Source: JAURVT01 sp049059935 (lineage in GTDB: Bacteria > Actinomycetota > Actinomycetes > Propionibacteriales > Nocardioidaceae). From it: a stretch of DNA of 56,508 nt. Location: contig NZ_JBMGQR010000022.1 of NCBI RefSeq assembly GCF_049059935.1, positions 1-56,508 of the forward strand. Reading direction: 5' to 3'. The notes under the pieces were generated by a model. That model did not search any database and had not been told where the DNA came from. It saw only the letters and a program-made list of their open reading frames with translations. Shown piece after piece: positions 41,553 through 51,134 of the stretch. Numbering within the stretch: the stretch's first letter is position 1; the number at the start of each line of letters is the position of its first letter. A program made the position numbers and the translations under genes.

Positions 41553-41723
41553 TCAGCGGGTCTCGCGGTGGTCGGTGTGGTTGCCGCAGCGGGGGCAGAA
41601 CTTCTTCATGTCGAGCCGGTCGGGGTTGTTCCGACGGTTCTTCTTGGTGATGTAGTTCCGCTCCTTGCACACGGTGCAGGCCATGGTGATCTTCGGACGG
41701 ACGTCGGAGCTCTTGCTGGCCAC
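41553..41723 (-). CDS. rpmG: 50S ribosomal protein L33
   Basis: The product is 56 aa from GTG 41723: VASKSSDVRPKITMACTV at the start and KKFCPRCGNHTDHRETR at the end. CTVC and CPRC form a zinc ribbon, so this is the zinc-binding (C+) form of L33, the class usually used when zinc is sufficient. Upstream, three AGAGGT-like hexamers form the purine-rich ribosome-binding region. Gene order with two upstream tRNAs and hadAB downstream matches mycobacterial rpmG2. Confidence 0.95.
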   Translation of the reverse strand: MASKSSDVRPKITMACTVCKERNYITKKNRRNNPDRLDMKKFCPRCGNHTDHRETR

Positions 41724-41762
41724 GGTGCTCTACCTCTACCTCTGGTCTTGGGTGGTGCGTGC

Positions 41763-41781
41763 GTCGCCGCCTGGCGGCGAC
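41763..41781 (-). other. Hairpin between tRNA-Met and rpmG
   Basis: GTCGCCGC and GCGGCGAC pair perfectly around a 3-nt loop. It may be a processing or partial termination signal between the tRNA and the rpmG mRNA. Confidence 0.45.
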
Positions 41782-41825
41782 TGGTCTGTGCTGACACGCT
41801 CTGTGCCTGTCACGGTCTGTGGTGG

Positions 41826-41899
41826 TAGCGGGGGCGGGACTCGAACCCGCGACACCACGATTATGAGCCGTGTGCTCTAACCACCTGAGCTACCCCGCC
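41826..41899 (-). tRNA. tRNA-Met (CAT), elongator type
   Basis: On the minus strand, 5' GGCGGGG pairs with CCCCGCT, and the anticodon loop CTCATAA has CAT. The T-arm is GCGGGTTCGAGTCCCGC. The acceptor begins with a G:U pair rather than the C:A mismatch of initiators, so it is elongator tRNA-Met. CCA is encoded next (41823-41825). Confidence 0.95.
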
Positions 41900-41902
41900 A
41901 CT

Positions 41903-41930
41903 GGGTCGCCGCACGCGAGTGCGGCGACCC
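41903..41930 (-). terminator. Hairpin between tRNA-Thr and tRNA-Met
   Basis: A perfect 12-bp stem, GGGTCGCCGCAC with GTGCGGCGACCC, closes a 4-nt loop three bases from the tRNA-Thr 3' end. It could terminate or, more likely, guide processing of the dicistronic tRNA transcript. Confidence 0.5.
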
Positions 41931-41932
41931 CG

Positions 41933-42005
41933 AGCCCCTTTACGGAATCGAACCGTAGACCTTCTCCTTACCATGGAGACGCTCTGCCGACTGAGCTAAA
42001 GGGGC
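41933..42005 (-). tRNA. tRNA-Thr (GGT)
   Basis: The minus strand has GCCCCTT/AAGGGGC acceptor arms, the D-arm GCTCAGTCGGCAGAGC, the anticodon loop ATGGTAA (anticodon GGT) and the T-arm TACGGTTCGATTCCGTA. It is 73 nt, and CCA is not encoded. Confidence 0.97.
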
Positions 42006-42017
42006 AAGCCAGCGACA

Positions 42018-42046
42018 AAGATACATGGCGCCGGAGCACAGACGAA
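42018..42046 (-). promoter_or_regulatory. Probable promoter of the tRNA-Thr/tRNA-Met/rpmG unit
   Basis: The minus strand reads TTCGTC, 17 bases, then TATCTT, with the -10 ending 12 bp from the tRNA-Thr 5' end. Confidence 0.5.
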
Positions 42047-42052
42047 ATCGGG

Positions 42053-43108
42053 TCAGGACCCGGCGTCACGGGCGAGCCCGCGGTTGATCCGCGAGGCCCA
42101 CAGCGGGCCCTCATAGACGAACCCGGTGTACCCCTGGACGAGGTCGGCGCCCGCCGCCAGACGCGTCCGCGCGTCGTCCGCGGTGACCACTCCCCCGACC
42201 GAGACGAGCGCCGTCCGGTCGCCCACGCGGGCCCGCAGGCGGCGCAGCACCTCGACCGAGCGGGGCGCCAGCACCGGGCCCGACAGCCCGCCGGCGCCGG
42301 CCGCGTCGACGGTGCCGCGGGGCGTCCGGAGGTGGTCGGGACGGGCGATGGTGGTGTTGGCCGCGCTGATGCCGTCCAGGCCCAGCTCGAGTGCGAGGTC
42401 GGCGACGGCGTCGACGTCGGCGTCGGCGAGGTCGGGCGCGATCTTGACCACGAGCGGCAGGTGCGTGGTGCGCACGCCGTCGGCGGCCTCGCGCACGGCG
42501 GTGAGCAGGGGTCGCAGCTCGGCGGTGGCCTGCAGGTCGCGCAGCCCCGGCGTGTTCGGCGAGGAGACGTTGACCACCAGGTAGCTCGCGTGGGGTGCGA
42601 GCAGACGGGTGCTGAGCACGTAGTCGGCGACGGCGTGCTCGGGCGCGACGACCTTGGTCTTGCCGATGTTGACGCCGATCACGGCGTCGGCCGCCGGGCC
42701 GGAGTCGCGCAGGGCGGCCAGCCGGCGTCCGACCACCTCGGCGCCGTCGTTGTTGAAGCCCATCCGGTTGATCACGGCGTCGTCCTCGACCAGCCGGAAC
42801 AGGCGCGGACGCGGGTTGCCGGGCTGGGGACGTCCGGTGACGGTGCCGATCTCGACGTGCCCGAAGCCGAGCGCGAGCAGGCCGGGCACGGCGGCGGCGT
42901 TCTTGTCGAAGCCGGCGGCCAGACCGAACGCGTTGGGGAAGGTCAGCCCCATCACCTGGCGCGGCGAGCGGGCGGACGTGGCCGCCTGCAACGCGGCGCG
43001 GACGCCGGGCGTCCGGCCCGCCAGCGCGATCGCGGCGAAGGCCCGCTCGTGGGCCCGCTCGGGGTCCATCTGGCTCAGCACACGGTCGAACAGGACGCGG
43101 TAGGCCAC
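42053..43108 (-). CDS. pyrD: Dihydroorotate dehydrogenase (quinone)
   Basis: The product is 351 aa from GTG 43108 (VAYRVLFDRVLSQMDPERAH). The N-terminal helical extension is that of class 2, membrane-associated enzymes that use quinone. FMN-site motifs are NAFGLAAGFDKNA, VEIGTVTGRPQPGN, NRMGFNNDGA and the active-site NVSSPNTPGLRDLQ. The C-terminal part has VSVGGV and VQGYTGFVYEGP. It oxidises dihydroorotate to orotate in pyrimidine synthesis. It lies 43 bp downstream of the zinc-type oxidoreductase gene. Confidence 0.97.
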   Translation of the reverse strand: MAYRVLFDRVLSQMDPERAHERAFAAIALAGRTPGVRAALQAATSARSPRQVMGLTFPNAFGLAAGFDKNAAAVPGLLALGFGHVEIGTVTGRPQPGNPRPRLFRLVEDDAVINRMGFNNDGAEVVGRRLAALRDSGPAADAVIGVNIGKTKVVAPEHAVADYVLSTRLLAPHASYLVVNVSSPNTPGLRDLQATAELRPLLTAVREAADGVRTTHLPLVVKIAPDLADADVDAVADLALELGLDGISAANTTIARPDHLRTPRGTVDAAGAGGLSGPVLAPRSVEVLRRLRARVGDRTALVSVGGVVTADDARTRLAAGADLVQGYTGFVYEGPLWASRINRGLARDAGS

Positions 43109-43151
43109 GTCGGCAGGGTATCGGCCGCCGCTGCCGCGCCGACCCGGCAGG

Positions 43152-44081
43152 TCAGCCGTGCGTGACGACGACCTTGCCGCGGGTGTGGCCCTCCTTGTTG
43201 GCCTCGAGGGCCTCGGCGGCCTGCTCGAGGTCGAAGGTCTGCGCCACCTCGACGGCGAGGTCGCCCGAGGCGACGAGGTCGACCAGCGACTGCAGCTCGG
43301 CGCCGTTGCCGCGGACGAAGACGTAGGTGCCGCCGAGGTCGTGCACGACGTCGGCGTCCACGATCGAGGCGACCCGCCCGCCGTCGGCCAGCAGCTGCGG
43401 CGTGGCGGCGAGGGCCTCGCCGCCGACCAGGTCGACGACCACGTCGACACCGTCGGGGGCGACCTCGCGGACGCGCTCGACGAGGCCGTCGCCGTACGTC
43501 ACCGGGGTGACGCCGCGCTCGCGCAGGAACGCGTGGTTCCCCTCGCTCGCGGTGCCCACGACGGTCGCGCCGCGCAGGCGGGCGAGCTGGCTCGCGAAGC
43601 CGCCGACGCCACCGGCCGCCGCGTGGACCAGGACGGTGTCGCCGGCCGTCACCTCGAGGGCGTCGAGCAGCTGCAGGGCCGTGAGGCCCGCGAGCGGGAG
43701 TGCGCCGGCGGTGGTGAAGTCGACGCCGTCGGGGATCGTCGCGATCGCACGCTCGGGCACCGCGGCGAGCTCGGCGAACGTCCCGTTCTGGACGTGGTCC
43801 TGACGGTCGTAGGCCAGCACGCGGTCGCCGGCGCGCACCGTCGTCACCGCGGGGCCGACGGCCTCGACGACGCCGGCGACGTCCCAGCCCGGGACCATCG
43901 GCAGGTGGTGCGGGATCGCGCCCTGGAGGTAGCCGGCGACGATCTTCCAGTCGACCGGGTTGACGCCGGCGGCGCGGACGCGCACCAGCACGGTGTCGGG
44001 GCCGACGATCGGGTCGGGCTGCTCACCGACCCGCACGACGTCGAGGGGGTCACCGTAGGACTCGAGGTAGGAAGCACGCAT
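43152..44081 (-). CDS. NADPH:quinone reductase-like medium-chain dehydrogenase
   Basis: The product is 309 aa from ATG 44081. It has GroES-like N-terminal motifs (VRAAGVNPVDWKIVAGYLQG, core AAGVNPVDWKI; PGWDVAGVVEAVGP), then a Rossmann fold with VLVHAAAGGVGGFASQLARLRG (core HAAAGGVGGFASQ). No zinc-ligand cysteines are visible, so it belongs to the zinc-free quinone-oxidoreductase group, which reduces quinones or enones with NADPH. The substrate is unknown. It lies between tRNA-Tyr and pyrD on the same strand. Confidence 0.88.
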   Translation of the reverse strand: MRASYLESYGDPLDVVRVGEQPDPIVGPDTVLVRVRAAGVNPVDWKIVAGYLQGAIPHHLPMVPGWDVAGVVEAVGPAVTTVRAGDRVLAYDRQDHVQNGTFAELAAVPERAIATIPDGVDFTTAGALPLAGLTALQLLDALEVTAGDTVLVHAAAGGVGGFASQLARLRGATVVGTASEGNHAFLRERGVTPVTYGDGLVERVREVAPDGVDVVVDLVGGEALAATPQLLADGGRVASIVDADVVHDLGGTYVFVRGNGAELQSLVDLVASGDLAVEVAQTFDLEQAAEALEANKEGHTRGKVVVTHG

Positions 44082-44131
44082 GCCTGGGCCAACGGCGGTG
44101 CGCGCCGGGGCATTCCTGCCCCGACACGGCT

Positions 44132-44163
44132 CGAGCCCGGCCCCCACCGGGGACCGGGCTCGT
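44132..44163 (-). terminator. Terminator of tRNA-Tyr
   Basis: CGAGCCCGGCCCCC pairs with GGGGACCGGGCTCG (one mismatch), five bases past the tRNA 3' end on the minus strand. Confidence 0.75.
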
Positions 44164-44167
44164 GACG

Positions 44168-44249
44168 TGGCAGGTGCAGGGTTCGAACCTGCGTAGGCTG
44201 TGCCGGCTGATTTACAGTCAGCTCCCTTTGGCCGCTCGGGCAACCTGCC
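44168..44249 (-). tRNA. tRNA-Tyr (GTA)
   Basis: The minus strand has GGCAGGT/ACCTGCC acceptor arms, the anticodon stem CTGA/TCAG around CTGTAAA (anticodon GTA) and a long variable arm (CCGGCACAGCCTACG), typical of type II tRNA-Tyr. The T-arm is CAGGTTCGAACCTG. It is 82 nt. Confidence 0.96.
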
Positions 44250-44257
44250 AGGGGGTC

Positions 44258-44273
44258 GTCGCCCGCGGGCGAC
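44258..44273. other. 16-bp perfect palindrome in the tRNA-Tyr leader
   Basis: GTCGCCCG/CGGGCGAC lies between the predicted promoter and the tRNA 5' end. It may fold in the primary transcript as part of 5' processing. Confidence 0.5.
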
Positions 44274-44281
44274 AGGACGAA

Positions 44282-44311
44282 ACAATAGCGTAGGGGCCGA
44301 GTCCGCTCGAA
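44282..44311 (-). promoter_or_regulatory. Probable tRNA-Tyr promoter
   Basis: The minus strand reads TTCGAG, 18 bases, then TATTGT. The predicted start is about 26 bp upstream of the tRNA. Confidence 0.45.
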
Positions 44312-44353
44312 CCCCCGCCCGGACGCACGCCGACCCACCTCTGGAGGACCCCC

Positions 44354-44848
44354 ATGGCCGCCGACTCCTCGTTCGACATCGTGAGCAAGCTGGACCGTCA
44401 GGAGGTCGATAACGCGATCAACCAGGCCTCCCGCGAGCTGTCCACCCGCTACGACTTCAAGAACACCGGCGCGTCGGTCGAGAAGAGCGGCGAGGACGGC
44501 GTCGAGATCACCGCCAACGCCGAGGAGCGGGCCCTGGCCGTCCTGGAGGTGCTCAAGGAGAAGCTGATCAAGCGCGACGTGTCGCTCAAGTCGCTCGAGG
44601 CCGGCGACCCCCGCCAGTCGGGCAAGGACACCAAGATCTCCTGCACCTTCAGCGACGGCATCACCCAGGAGCAGGCCAAGAAGGTCTCCAAGCTCATCCG
44701 CGACGAGGGCCCCAAGGGCGTCAAGGTCCAGATCCAGGGCGACGAGCTGCGCGTCACGTCCAAGAAGCGCGACGACCTCCAGGCCGTCCAGGGCCTCGTC
44801 AAGGGCGCCGACCTCGACTTCCCCGTCCAGTTCGTCAACTACCGCTGA
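44354..44848 (+). CDS. YajQ family cyclic-di-GMP-binding-type protein
   Basis: The product is 164 aa starting MAADSSFDIVSKLDRQEVDNA (core SSFDIVSKLDRQEV), with GGAGGA upstream. The family hallmark RYDFKNT and the C-terminus LDFPVQFVNYR are present. The two-domain ferredoxin-like YajQ fold binds nucleotides; homologues in Xanthomonas bind cyclic di-GMP and act with a transcription factor. The role in actinobacteria is not established. Its stop is followed six bases later by the first R2 palindrome. Confidence 0.93.
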   Translation: MAADSSFDIVSKLDRQEVDNAINQASRELSTRYDFKNTGASVEKSGEDGVEITANAEERALAVLEVLKEKLIKRDVSLKSLEAGDPRQSGKDTKISCTFSDGITQEQAKKVSKLIRDEGPKGVKVQIQGDELRVTSKKRDDLQAVQGLVKGADLDFPVQFVNYR

Positions 44849-44854
44849 TGGGGG

Positions 44855-44940
44855 CCGCAGTTTCCCAGGTATACCTGGGAAACTGCGGGCAGCACGGGAA
44901 ACTTTCCATGGTCCCGACGAGATTCCCGGGCCAAGTGGGG
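44855..44940 (+). repeat. Palindromic intergenic repeat family R2, copy 2
   Basis: It opens with a perfect 34-bp palindrome (44855-44888) whose centre reads TTTCCCAGGTATACCTGGG, flanked by CCGCAG and CTGCGG. A core, CACGGGAAACTTTCCATGGT then CCCG, follows. The unit ends ATTCCCGGGCCAAGTGGGG, a decayed version of the second palindrome seen at 33.4 kb. Confidence 0.88.
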
Positions 44941-45014
44941 CTGCCGTGACGGTTGGGACGAACGCGGCCGCCGACCCGACTCCCGCCTCGTCGCCGTCAC
45001 ACCCAGCACATCCG

Positions 45015-45095
45015 CCCCACTCGGCATGGAGAACTGACCCGATACCCGGAAAGTTCTCCGTGGCTGGCGCAGTTTCCCAGGTATACCTGGGAAAC
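45015..45095 (-). repeat. Palindromic intergenic repeat family R2, copy 3 (inverted)
   Basis: Read on the minus strand it starts with the perfect 24-bp palindrome (45072-45095, same TTTCCCAGGTATACCTGGG centre). It continues CTGCGCCAGCCACGGAGAAC, TTTCC and ends GCCGAGTGGGG, aligning with copy 2 over its length. It starts two bases past the nuoN stop. The 74 bp between copies holds no recognisable feature. Confidence 0.85.
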
Positions 45096-45097
45096 CG

Positions 45098-46506
45098 TCA
45101 GGGGATCCAGGACAGGAGGAGGTCGGGGTGGACGGAGGCCGCGACGAGGACGGCGGCGGGCAGCAGGACGCCGAGGCGGGCGACGACGACGGCGCGGGGC
45201 GGTGAGGGGCTGACGGTGCTGCCGGCCAGGGCCGTGCCCACCGGCCCGACCACCCGGACGATCAGCCGCAGGTAGTACACGAGCCCGACCACGACGTTGA
45301 CGACGGCGACCACCGCGAGCCAGGCGTAGGGCGTGCCGAAGCGCGGGTCGAGCAGCGGCTCGAGCACCACGTACTTGGCCACCAGCCCGACCACCGCGGG
45401 CGGGAAGCCGGCCAGCGTCAGCAGGGCGAGCACCAGCGCTCCCCCGGTCCACGGCTCGACGCGCACCAGTCCGGTCACGTGGTCGAAGGACGTCCCGCCC
45501 CACCGTCGCCGGACCAGACCCACCACCCCGAACGCGACGAGGTTCGCCAGCCCGTAGACGGCCAGGTACCGCACGGGAGCCGACGACACCCCGGGGGTGG
45601 TCAGCACGGCCATCGGCACCAGCACGAACCCGGCCTGCGCGATCGACGACCAGGCGAGCAGCGCGACGACGTCGTCCTGCATCCAGGCGCCGAGGTTGCC
45701 CACGACGAGGGTCAGCGCGGCCGCCACCGCGACGACGGGACGCCACGCGTCACCCTGCAGCCCGAACGCCTCGGGCAGGACGAGCACCAGCGCGCCCGCG
45801 GCGCCGGTCTTCGACACCACCGACAGGTAGCCCGCGACCGGCACGCTCGCGCCGCGGTAGGTCGCGGGCACCCACAGGTGCAGCGGCACCGCGCCGAGCT
45901 TGAACAGCAGCCCGACGACCGTCAGCACGACCGCGGCGCCGACGGTCTCCTCCGGCGCCCGCGACGCCGACAGCCTCAGCGCGAGCTCGTCGTACACGAG
46001 GGTGCCGCTGACGCCGTAGACGAACGCGATGCCCAGCAGCGTCACGGCGGTCGAGACCACCGAGACGACGAAGAACGTCCACGCGCCGCGGGCCGCGTCG
46101 ACGTCGCCGCGCCGCAGCCCGACGAGCGCGATCGACGGCAGCGAGAGCAGCTCGAGCGAGACGACGAGGGTCGCGAGGTCCTGGGCGAGCACCATCGACA
46201 CCGCGCCCGACGCCGACACGAGCAGCAGGAAGTGCAGCTCCCCCGGTGGCATCGAGTCCTCGTGCTCCATGACCGCCGCGCCGAGCACGACGAGCAGGGT
46301 GCCGCCGAGCACGAGGACGCACAGCGCCTGCTGGAGCCCGTCGGGCCGAGCCGGCGACACGACGACGCCGAGGGCCACCACGAGCGCGGCGAACGACACC
46401 AGCCCCGGGCGTCGCCACGAGCGACGGGTGCCGAACGCGTCGAGCAGCAGCGCGAGCATGCCGCCGCCGGCGACGACGAGCGCGGGCAGGACGTCGGGCC
46501 AGTCGA

Positions 46507-46510
<4 letters not shown>
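45098..46510 (-). CDS. nuoN: NADH-quinone oxidoreductase subunit N-like
   Basis: The product is 470 aa from GTG 46510, overlapping the nuoM stop (GTGA). It is an antiporter-like subunit with about 14 helices. The proton-channel residues are present: Glu in VSLELLSLPS and Lys in LLFKLGAVPLHLWVPATYRG (core FKLGAVPLHLW). It forms part of the proton-pumping arm. It is the last gene of the operon, and its stop lies at an R2 palindrome. Confidence 0.94.
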
Positions 46511-47996
<1,486 letters not shown>

Positions 47997-48000
<4 letters not shown>

Positions 48001-49739
48001 CGGACGACCACCGCCATGACGAGAACGGCGACCGCGACCCCGGCGGCGAGCACGGTGGCGTAGGTCTGGACGTTGCCGGTGACGGCGCGGTCGGACAACC
48101 GGGCGCCCGCACGGGCGGTCGCCGCGACGCCGCGCGGGTAGGCGTCGACGACCTGGTGGTCCAGGGCCACGACGACGTCGGCGACCCGTCCGACGCCCGC
48201 GCCGATCGCGTCGTTCAGCCGCTCGAATCCGCCCTCGGTGCGCAGCGCGGGGGCCGCCGGGCCGAGCAGGTCGGCCGGGTCGGCGCCGCGGCGCAGGACG
48301 GGCACGGTGACGGCGACCGCCGCCAGCACGAGGACGGTCGTGACGACGCCCGTCAGCAGGTGCGGCTCCTGCGTCAGCGAGTACGCGAGGACGCCCACGG
48401 CGAGCAGCACCAGCGGCGCCGACATGGCGACGGGCTCGTCGCGGCGGCCGGCGGTGGCGACGTCGGGCACCGGGCCGAGGAACACGCGCCACCACGTCCG
48501 CAGCGCGTAGGCGGCGGTGACGACGACCGTCGCGAGCCCCGCCGCCACGACGACCACCGCCACCCATCCGGCGACGGGCCCGCTGCCGTCCACCGCGCCG
48601 AGGCCCGCGTCCAGCACGGCGTCCTTGGTGAAGAAGCCCGACGTGGGCACGACGCCCGCGAGCGCGACGAAGCCGACGGCCGACGTCCACGCGGTGACGG
48701 GGAGCCGACGCCGCAGGCCACCCGCCGCGGACAGCGCGGTCGACCCGACGGCGTGCGCGACGCAGCCCGCCGAGAGGAACAGCAGGGCCTTGAACAGGCC
48801 GTGGGCGACGAGGTGGGCCGTCGCCGCGTCGGGGTCGCCGACGGCGATCGCGGCGAACATGTAGGCCAGCTGGCTGACGGTGGACCACGCGAGCACCCGC
48901 TTGAGGTCGTCGCTCACCAGCGCCAGCAGCGCGGCGCCGAGCATGGTGGCCGACGCGACGAGTGCGAGCACCGTGGGCACCACCGACGACGCCGTCACCA
49001 GCGGCTCCAGCCGCGCGAGGACGTAGACGCCCGCGGCGACCATCGTGGCGGCGTGGACGAGCGCGCTGACCGGCGTCGGGCCGGGCATCGCGCCGGGCAG
49101 CCAGGCCTGGAACGGCAGCTGCGCCGACTTGGCCAGCACCGCCACCAGCACCAGCAGACCGGCGCCGACGACGACGGGGTCGGGCCCGTCGACCCGGGCC
49201 AGCACCTCCGAGACGCGGTAGGTGTCGTAGTGGGCCCCGATTGCGAGGACGCCGACGATGAGCCCGAGGTCGCCGACGCGCGTCGTCAGGAAGGCCACCA
49301 CCGCGCCGCGACGGGCCGCCGCGAGCTCGACGTGGTGGCCGATGAGCAGGTAGGAGCAGATGCCCATCACCTCCCAGCCGACCACGAGCACGAGGAGGTC
49401 GTCGGCCACCACGACCGTCACCATCGCGAGCGTGAACAGCACGACGAGCCCCGCGTACGACCGGTAGCGCGGGTCGCCGTCGAGGTACGCGGTGGAGAAC
49501 ACCTGGACGAGCAGGCCCACCGTCGTCGCGAGCAGGACGACCGGCGCGGCGCGGCCGTCGAGGTGGGTGGCGACGTCGACGCCGAGCAGGTCGCCGCCGG
49601 TGACCCAGAGGTCGGTGCGGCCCGTCGCGTCACCCAGGTACGGGACGCAGGCGACCAGCGACAGGACCCAGACGACCGCGCTGGCGGCGACCCCCGCGGC
49701 GCCGGCGCGCGCGGTGGAGGTGCCCGAGACCGTGCTCAC
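47997..49739 (-). CDS. nuoL: NADH-quinone oxidoreductase subunit L-like
   Basis: The product is 580 aa from GTG 49739. Channel residues are the Glu in VVGWEVMGICSYLLIG and the Lys in LAKSAQLPFQAWLPGAMPGP (core AKSAQLPFQAWLP). The C-terminal part (GGFERLNDAIGAGVGRVADV... then a last helix) matches the lateral helix that straps the pump subunits together. It is slightly shorter than E. coli NuoL (613 aa) but complete. Confidence 0.95.
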
Positions 49740-50044
49740 CGCGGCTCCCTCGCGGGGACGTCGTCGACGTCGGCCGAGCCGGTGGCCCGGAACAGCACGA
49801 GCACGATCGCCAGGCCCAGGCCGATCTCGGCGGCGGCGATCGCGATGACGAACAGCGAGAGCACCTGGCCCGAGTGCGACGGCTCGCCCCACCACGCGTC
49901 GAACGCGACGAGGTCGAGCGTGACGGCGGCGAGCATCATCTCGGCGCCGATCAGCACCAGCACCGCGTGACGGCGGGCGAGCACCCCGTACAGGCCGATC
50001 CCGAACAGCACGGCCGAGAGGATCAGCGGCCAGGCGAGGGGCAT
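49736..50044 (-). CDS. nuoK: NADH-quinone oxidoreductase subunit K-like
   Basis: The product is 102 aa from ATG 50044, which shares a base with the nuoJ stop. It has three helices with both membrane glutamates of the family (LIGAEMMLAAVTL and IAAAEIGLGLAIV). It connects the quinone-site end of the membrane arm to the antiporter-like pumps. Confidence 0.95.
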   Translation of the reverse strand: MPLAWPLILSAVLFGIGLYGVLARRHAVLVLIGAEMMLAAVTLDLVAFDAWWGEPSHSGQVLSLFVIAIAAAEIGLGLAIVLVLFRATGSADVDDVPAREPR

Positions 50045-50574
50045 CAGACGTCGCCGTCCGACGCGCCGCTGTCACCGGCCGTGCGCTGCCCGGTGGAGAG
50101 CGCGATCGCGCCGACGAGCGCGGCGAGCAGCACGACGCTGAGGATCTCGAACGGCAGCACCCACTGGGTGAACAGCGCCTGCCCGATCACCTCCGGCGAC
50201 CCGACGGTGGGGCTGACGACCTGCTGGCCGGCGAACCCCGTCCAGCCCAGGACGCCGAGGCCGAGGCTGGTCGCGACGGACAACACGGCGGCCACCCAGC
50301 GGTTGCCGGTGAGCGTGGCCGAGCCGGGGCCGGTGGGCGCACGGGTGAGCATCAGCGCGAAGACGAGCAGGACGACCACCGAGCCGAGGTACACGAGCAC
50401 CTGTACCCAGGCGAGCAGCTCGGCGGCGAGCAGCAGGAACGTCCCGGCGAGGGCGCCGAGCGTCAGCACGAACCAGAGCGCGGCGTGCACGAGACGGTCG
50501 CAGGTGACGGCCTGCAGCCCGGAGAACACGCACACCGCGGCGAGCACCAGGAACACCACCTGGACGGCGCTCAC
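50044..50574 (-). CDS. nuoJ: NADH-quinone oxidoreductase subunit J-like
   Basis: The product is 176 aa from GTG 50574. It has five helices with the conserved region LAWVQVLVYLGSVVVLLVFALML (core WVQVLVYLGSVVVL), where the functional pi-bulge lies in known structures. It is coupled to nuoI by a GTGA overlap. A short Asp/Ser-rich C-terminus is present. Confidence 0.94.
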   Translation of the reverse strand: MSAVQVVFLVLAAVCVFSGLQAVTCDRLVHAALWFVLTLGALAGTFLLLAAELLAWVQVLVYLGSVVVLLVFALMLTRAPTGPGSATLTGNRWVAAVLSVATSLGLGVLGWTGFAGQQVVSPTVGSPEVIGQALFTQWVLPFEILSVVLLAALVGAIALSTGQRTAGDSGASDGDV

Positions 50575-51134
50575 GGCCCCTCCTCGGCGGGAGGGGCCTC
50601 GGTGGGCGGAGCCTCCGCGGCCCGCGCCTTCTCGACCGCCGCGCGGGCGGCGTCGAGCTCCTTGGGGTCGGCGGCGTGAGGGTCGAGCGGCTGCGGCGGC
50701 GGCACCGTCCACATCCACTCGCGCAGCCGGTCGCGGCCGTGCGTGAGGTCGCGGATGTCGGTCTCGGCGTACTCGAACTCCGGCGACCAGTGCAGTGCGT
50801 CGAACGGGCAGACCTCGATGCAGATGCTGCAGTACATGCACAGCGAGAAGTCGATGTCGAAGGAGTCGAGCACGCTGTGGCTGCGGTCGCGGCCGCCCTC
50901 GGTGGTGGCCGGCTCGACCTCCTGGTGGGAGTCGATGGTGATGCACCACGCCGGGCACTCGCGCGCGCAGAGCATGCACGACGTGCAGTTCTCCTCCTGC
51001 AGCGCGATCACGCCGCGCGAGCGCGGGGGCAGGGCCGGCGCGACGTCCGGGTACTGCTGGGTGACCGCGCGACGGGTGAGCGAGCGCCAGGTGACCCTCA
51101 GGCCCGCGGCCAGTCCGCGCCCGGGCCACCTCAT
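50571..51134 (-). CDS. nuoI: NADH-quinone oxidoreductase subunit I-like, two [4Fe-4S] clusters
   Basis: The product is 187 aa from ATG 51134. Two full ferredoxin motifs, CTSCMLCARECP and CMYCSICIEVCP, hold clusters N6a and N6b, which pass electrons to NuoB. The C-terminal ~55 residues are Pro/Ala/Glu-rich. It overlaps nuoH (ATGA) and nuoJ (GTGA). The electron donor that normally lies upstream, NuoG, is not in this operon. Confidence 0.95.
   Translation of the reverse strand: MRWPGRGLAAGLRVTWRSLTRRAVTQQYPDVAPALPPRSRGVIALQEENCTSCMLCARECPAWCITIDSHQEVEPATTEGGRDRSHSVLDSFDIDFSLCMYCSICIEVCPFDALHWSPEFEYAETDIRDLTHGRDRLREWMWTVPPPQPLDPHAADPKELDAARAAVEKARAAEAPPTEAPPAEEGP

Noticed and set aside
44855..45095. 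R2 palindromes as phage or integrative-element attachment sites
   Set aside because: No integrase or tRNA junction is near, and the 74 bp between copies carries no cargo.
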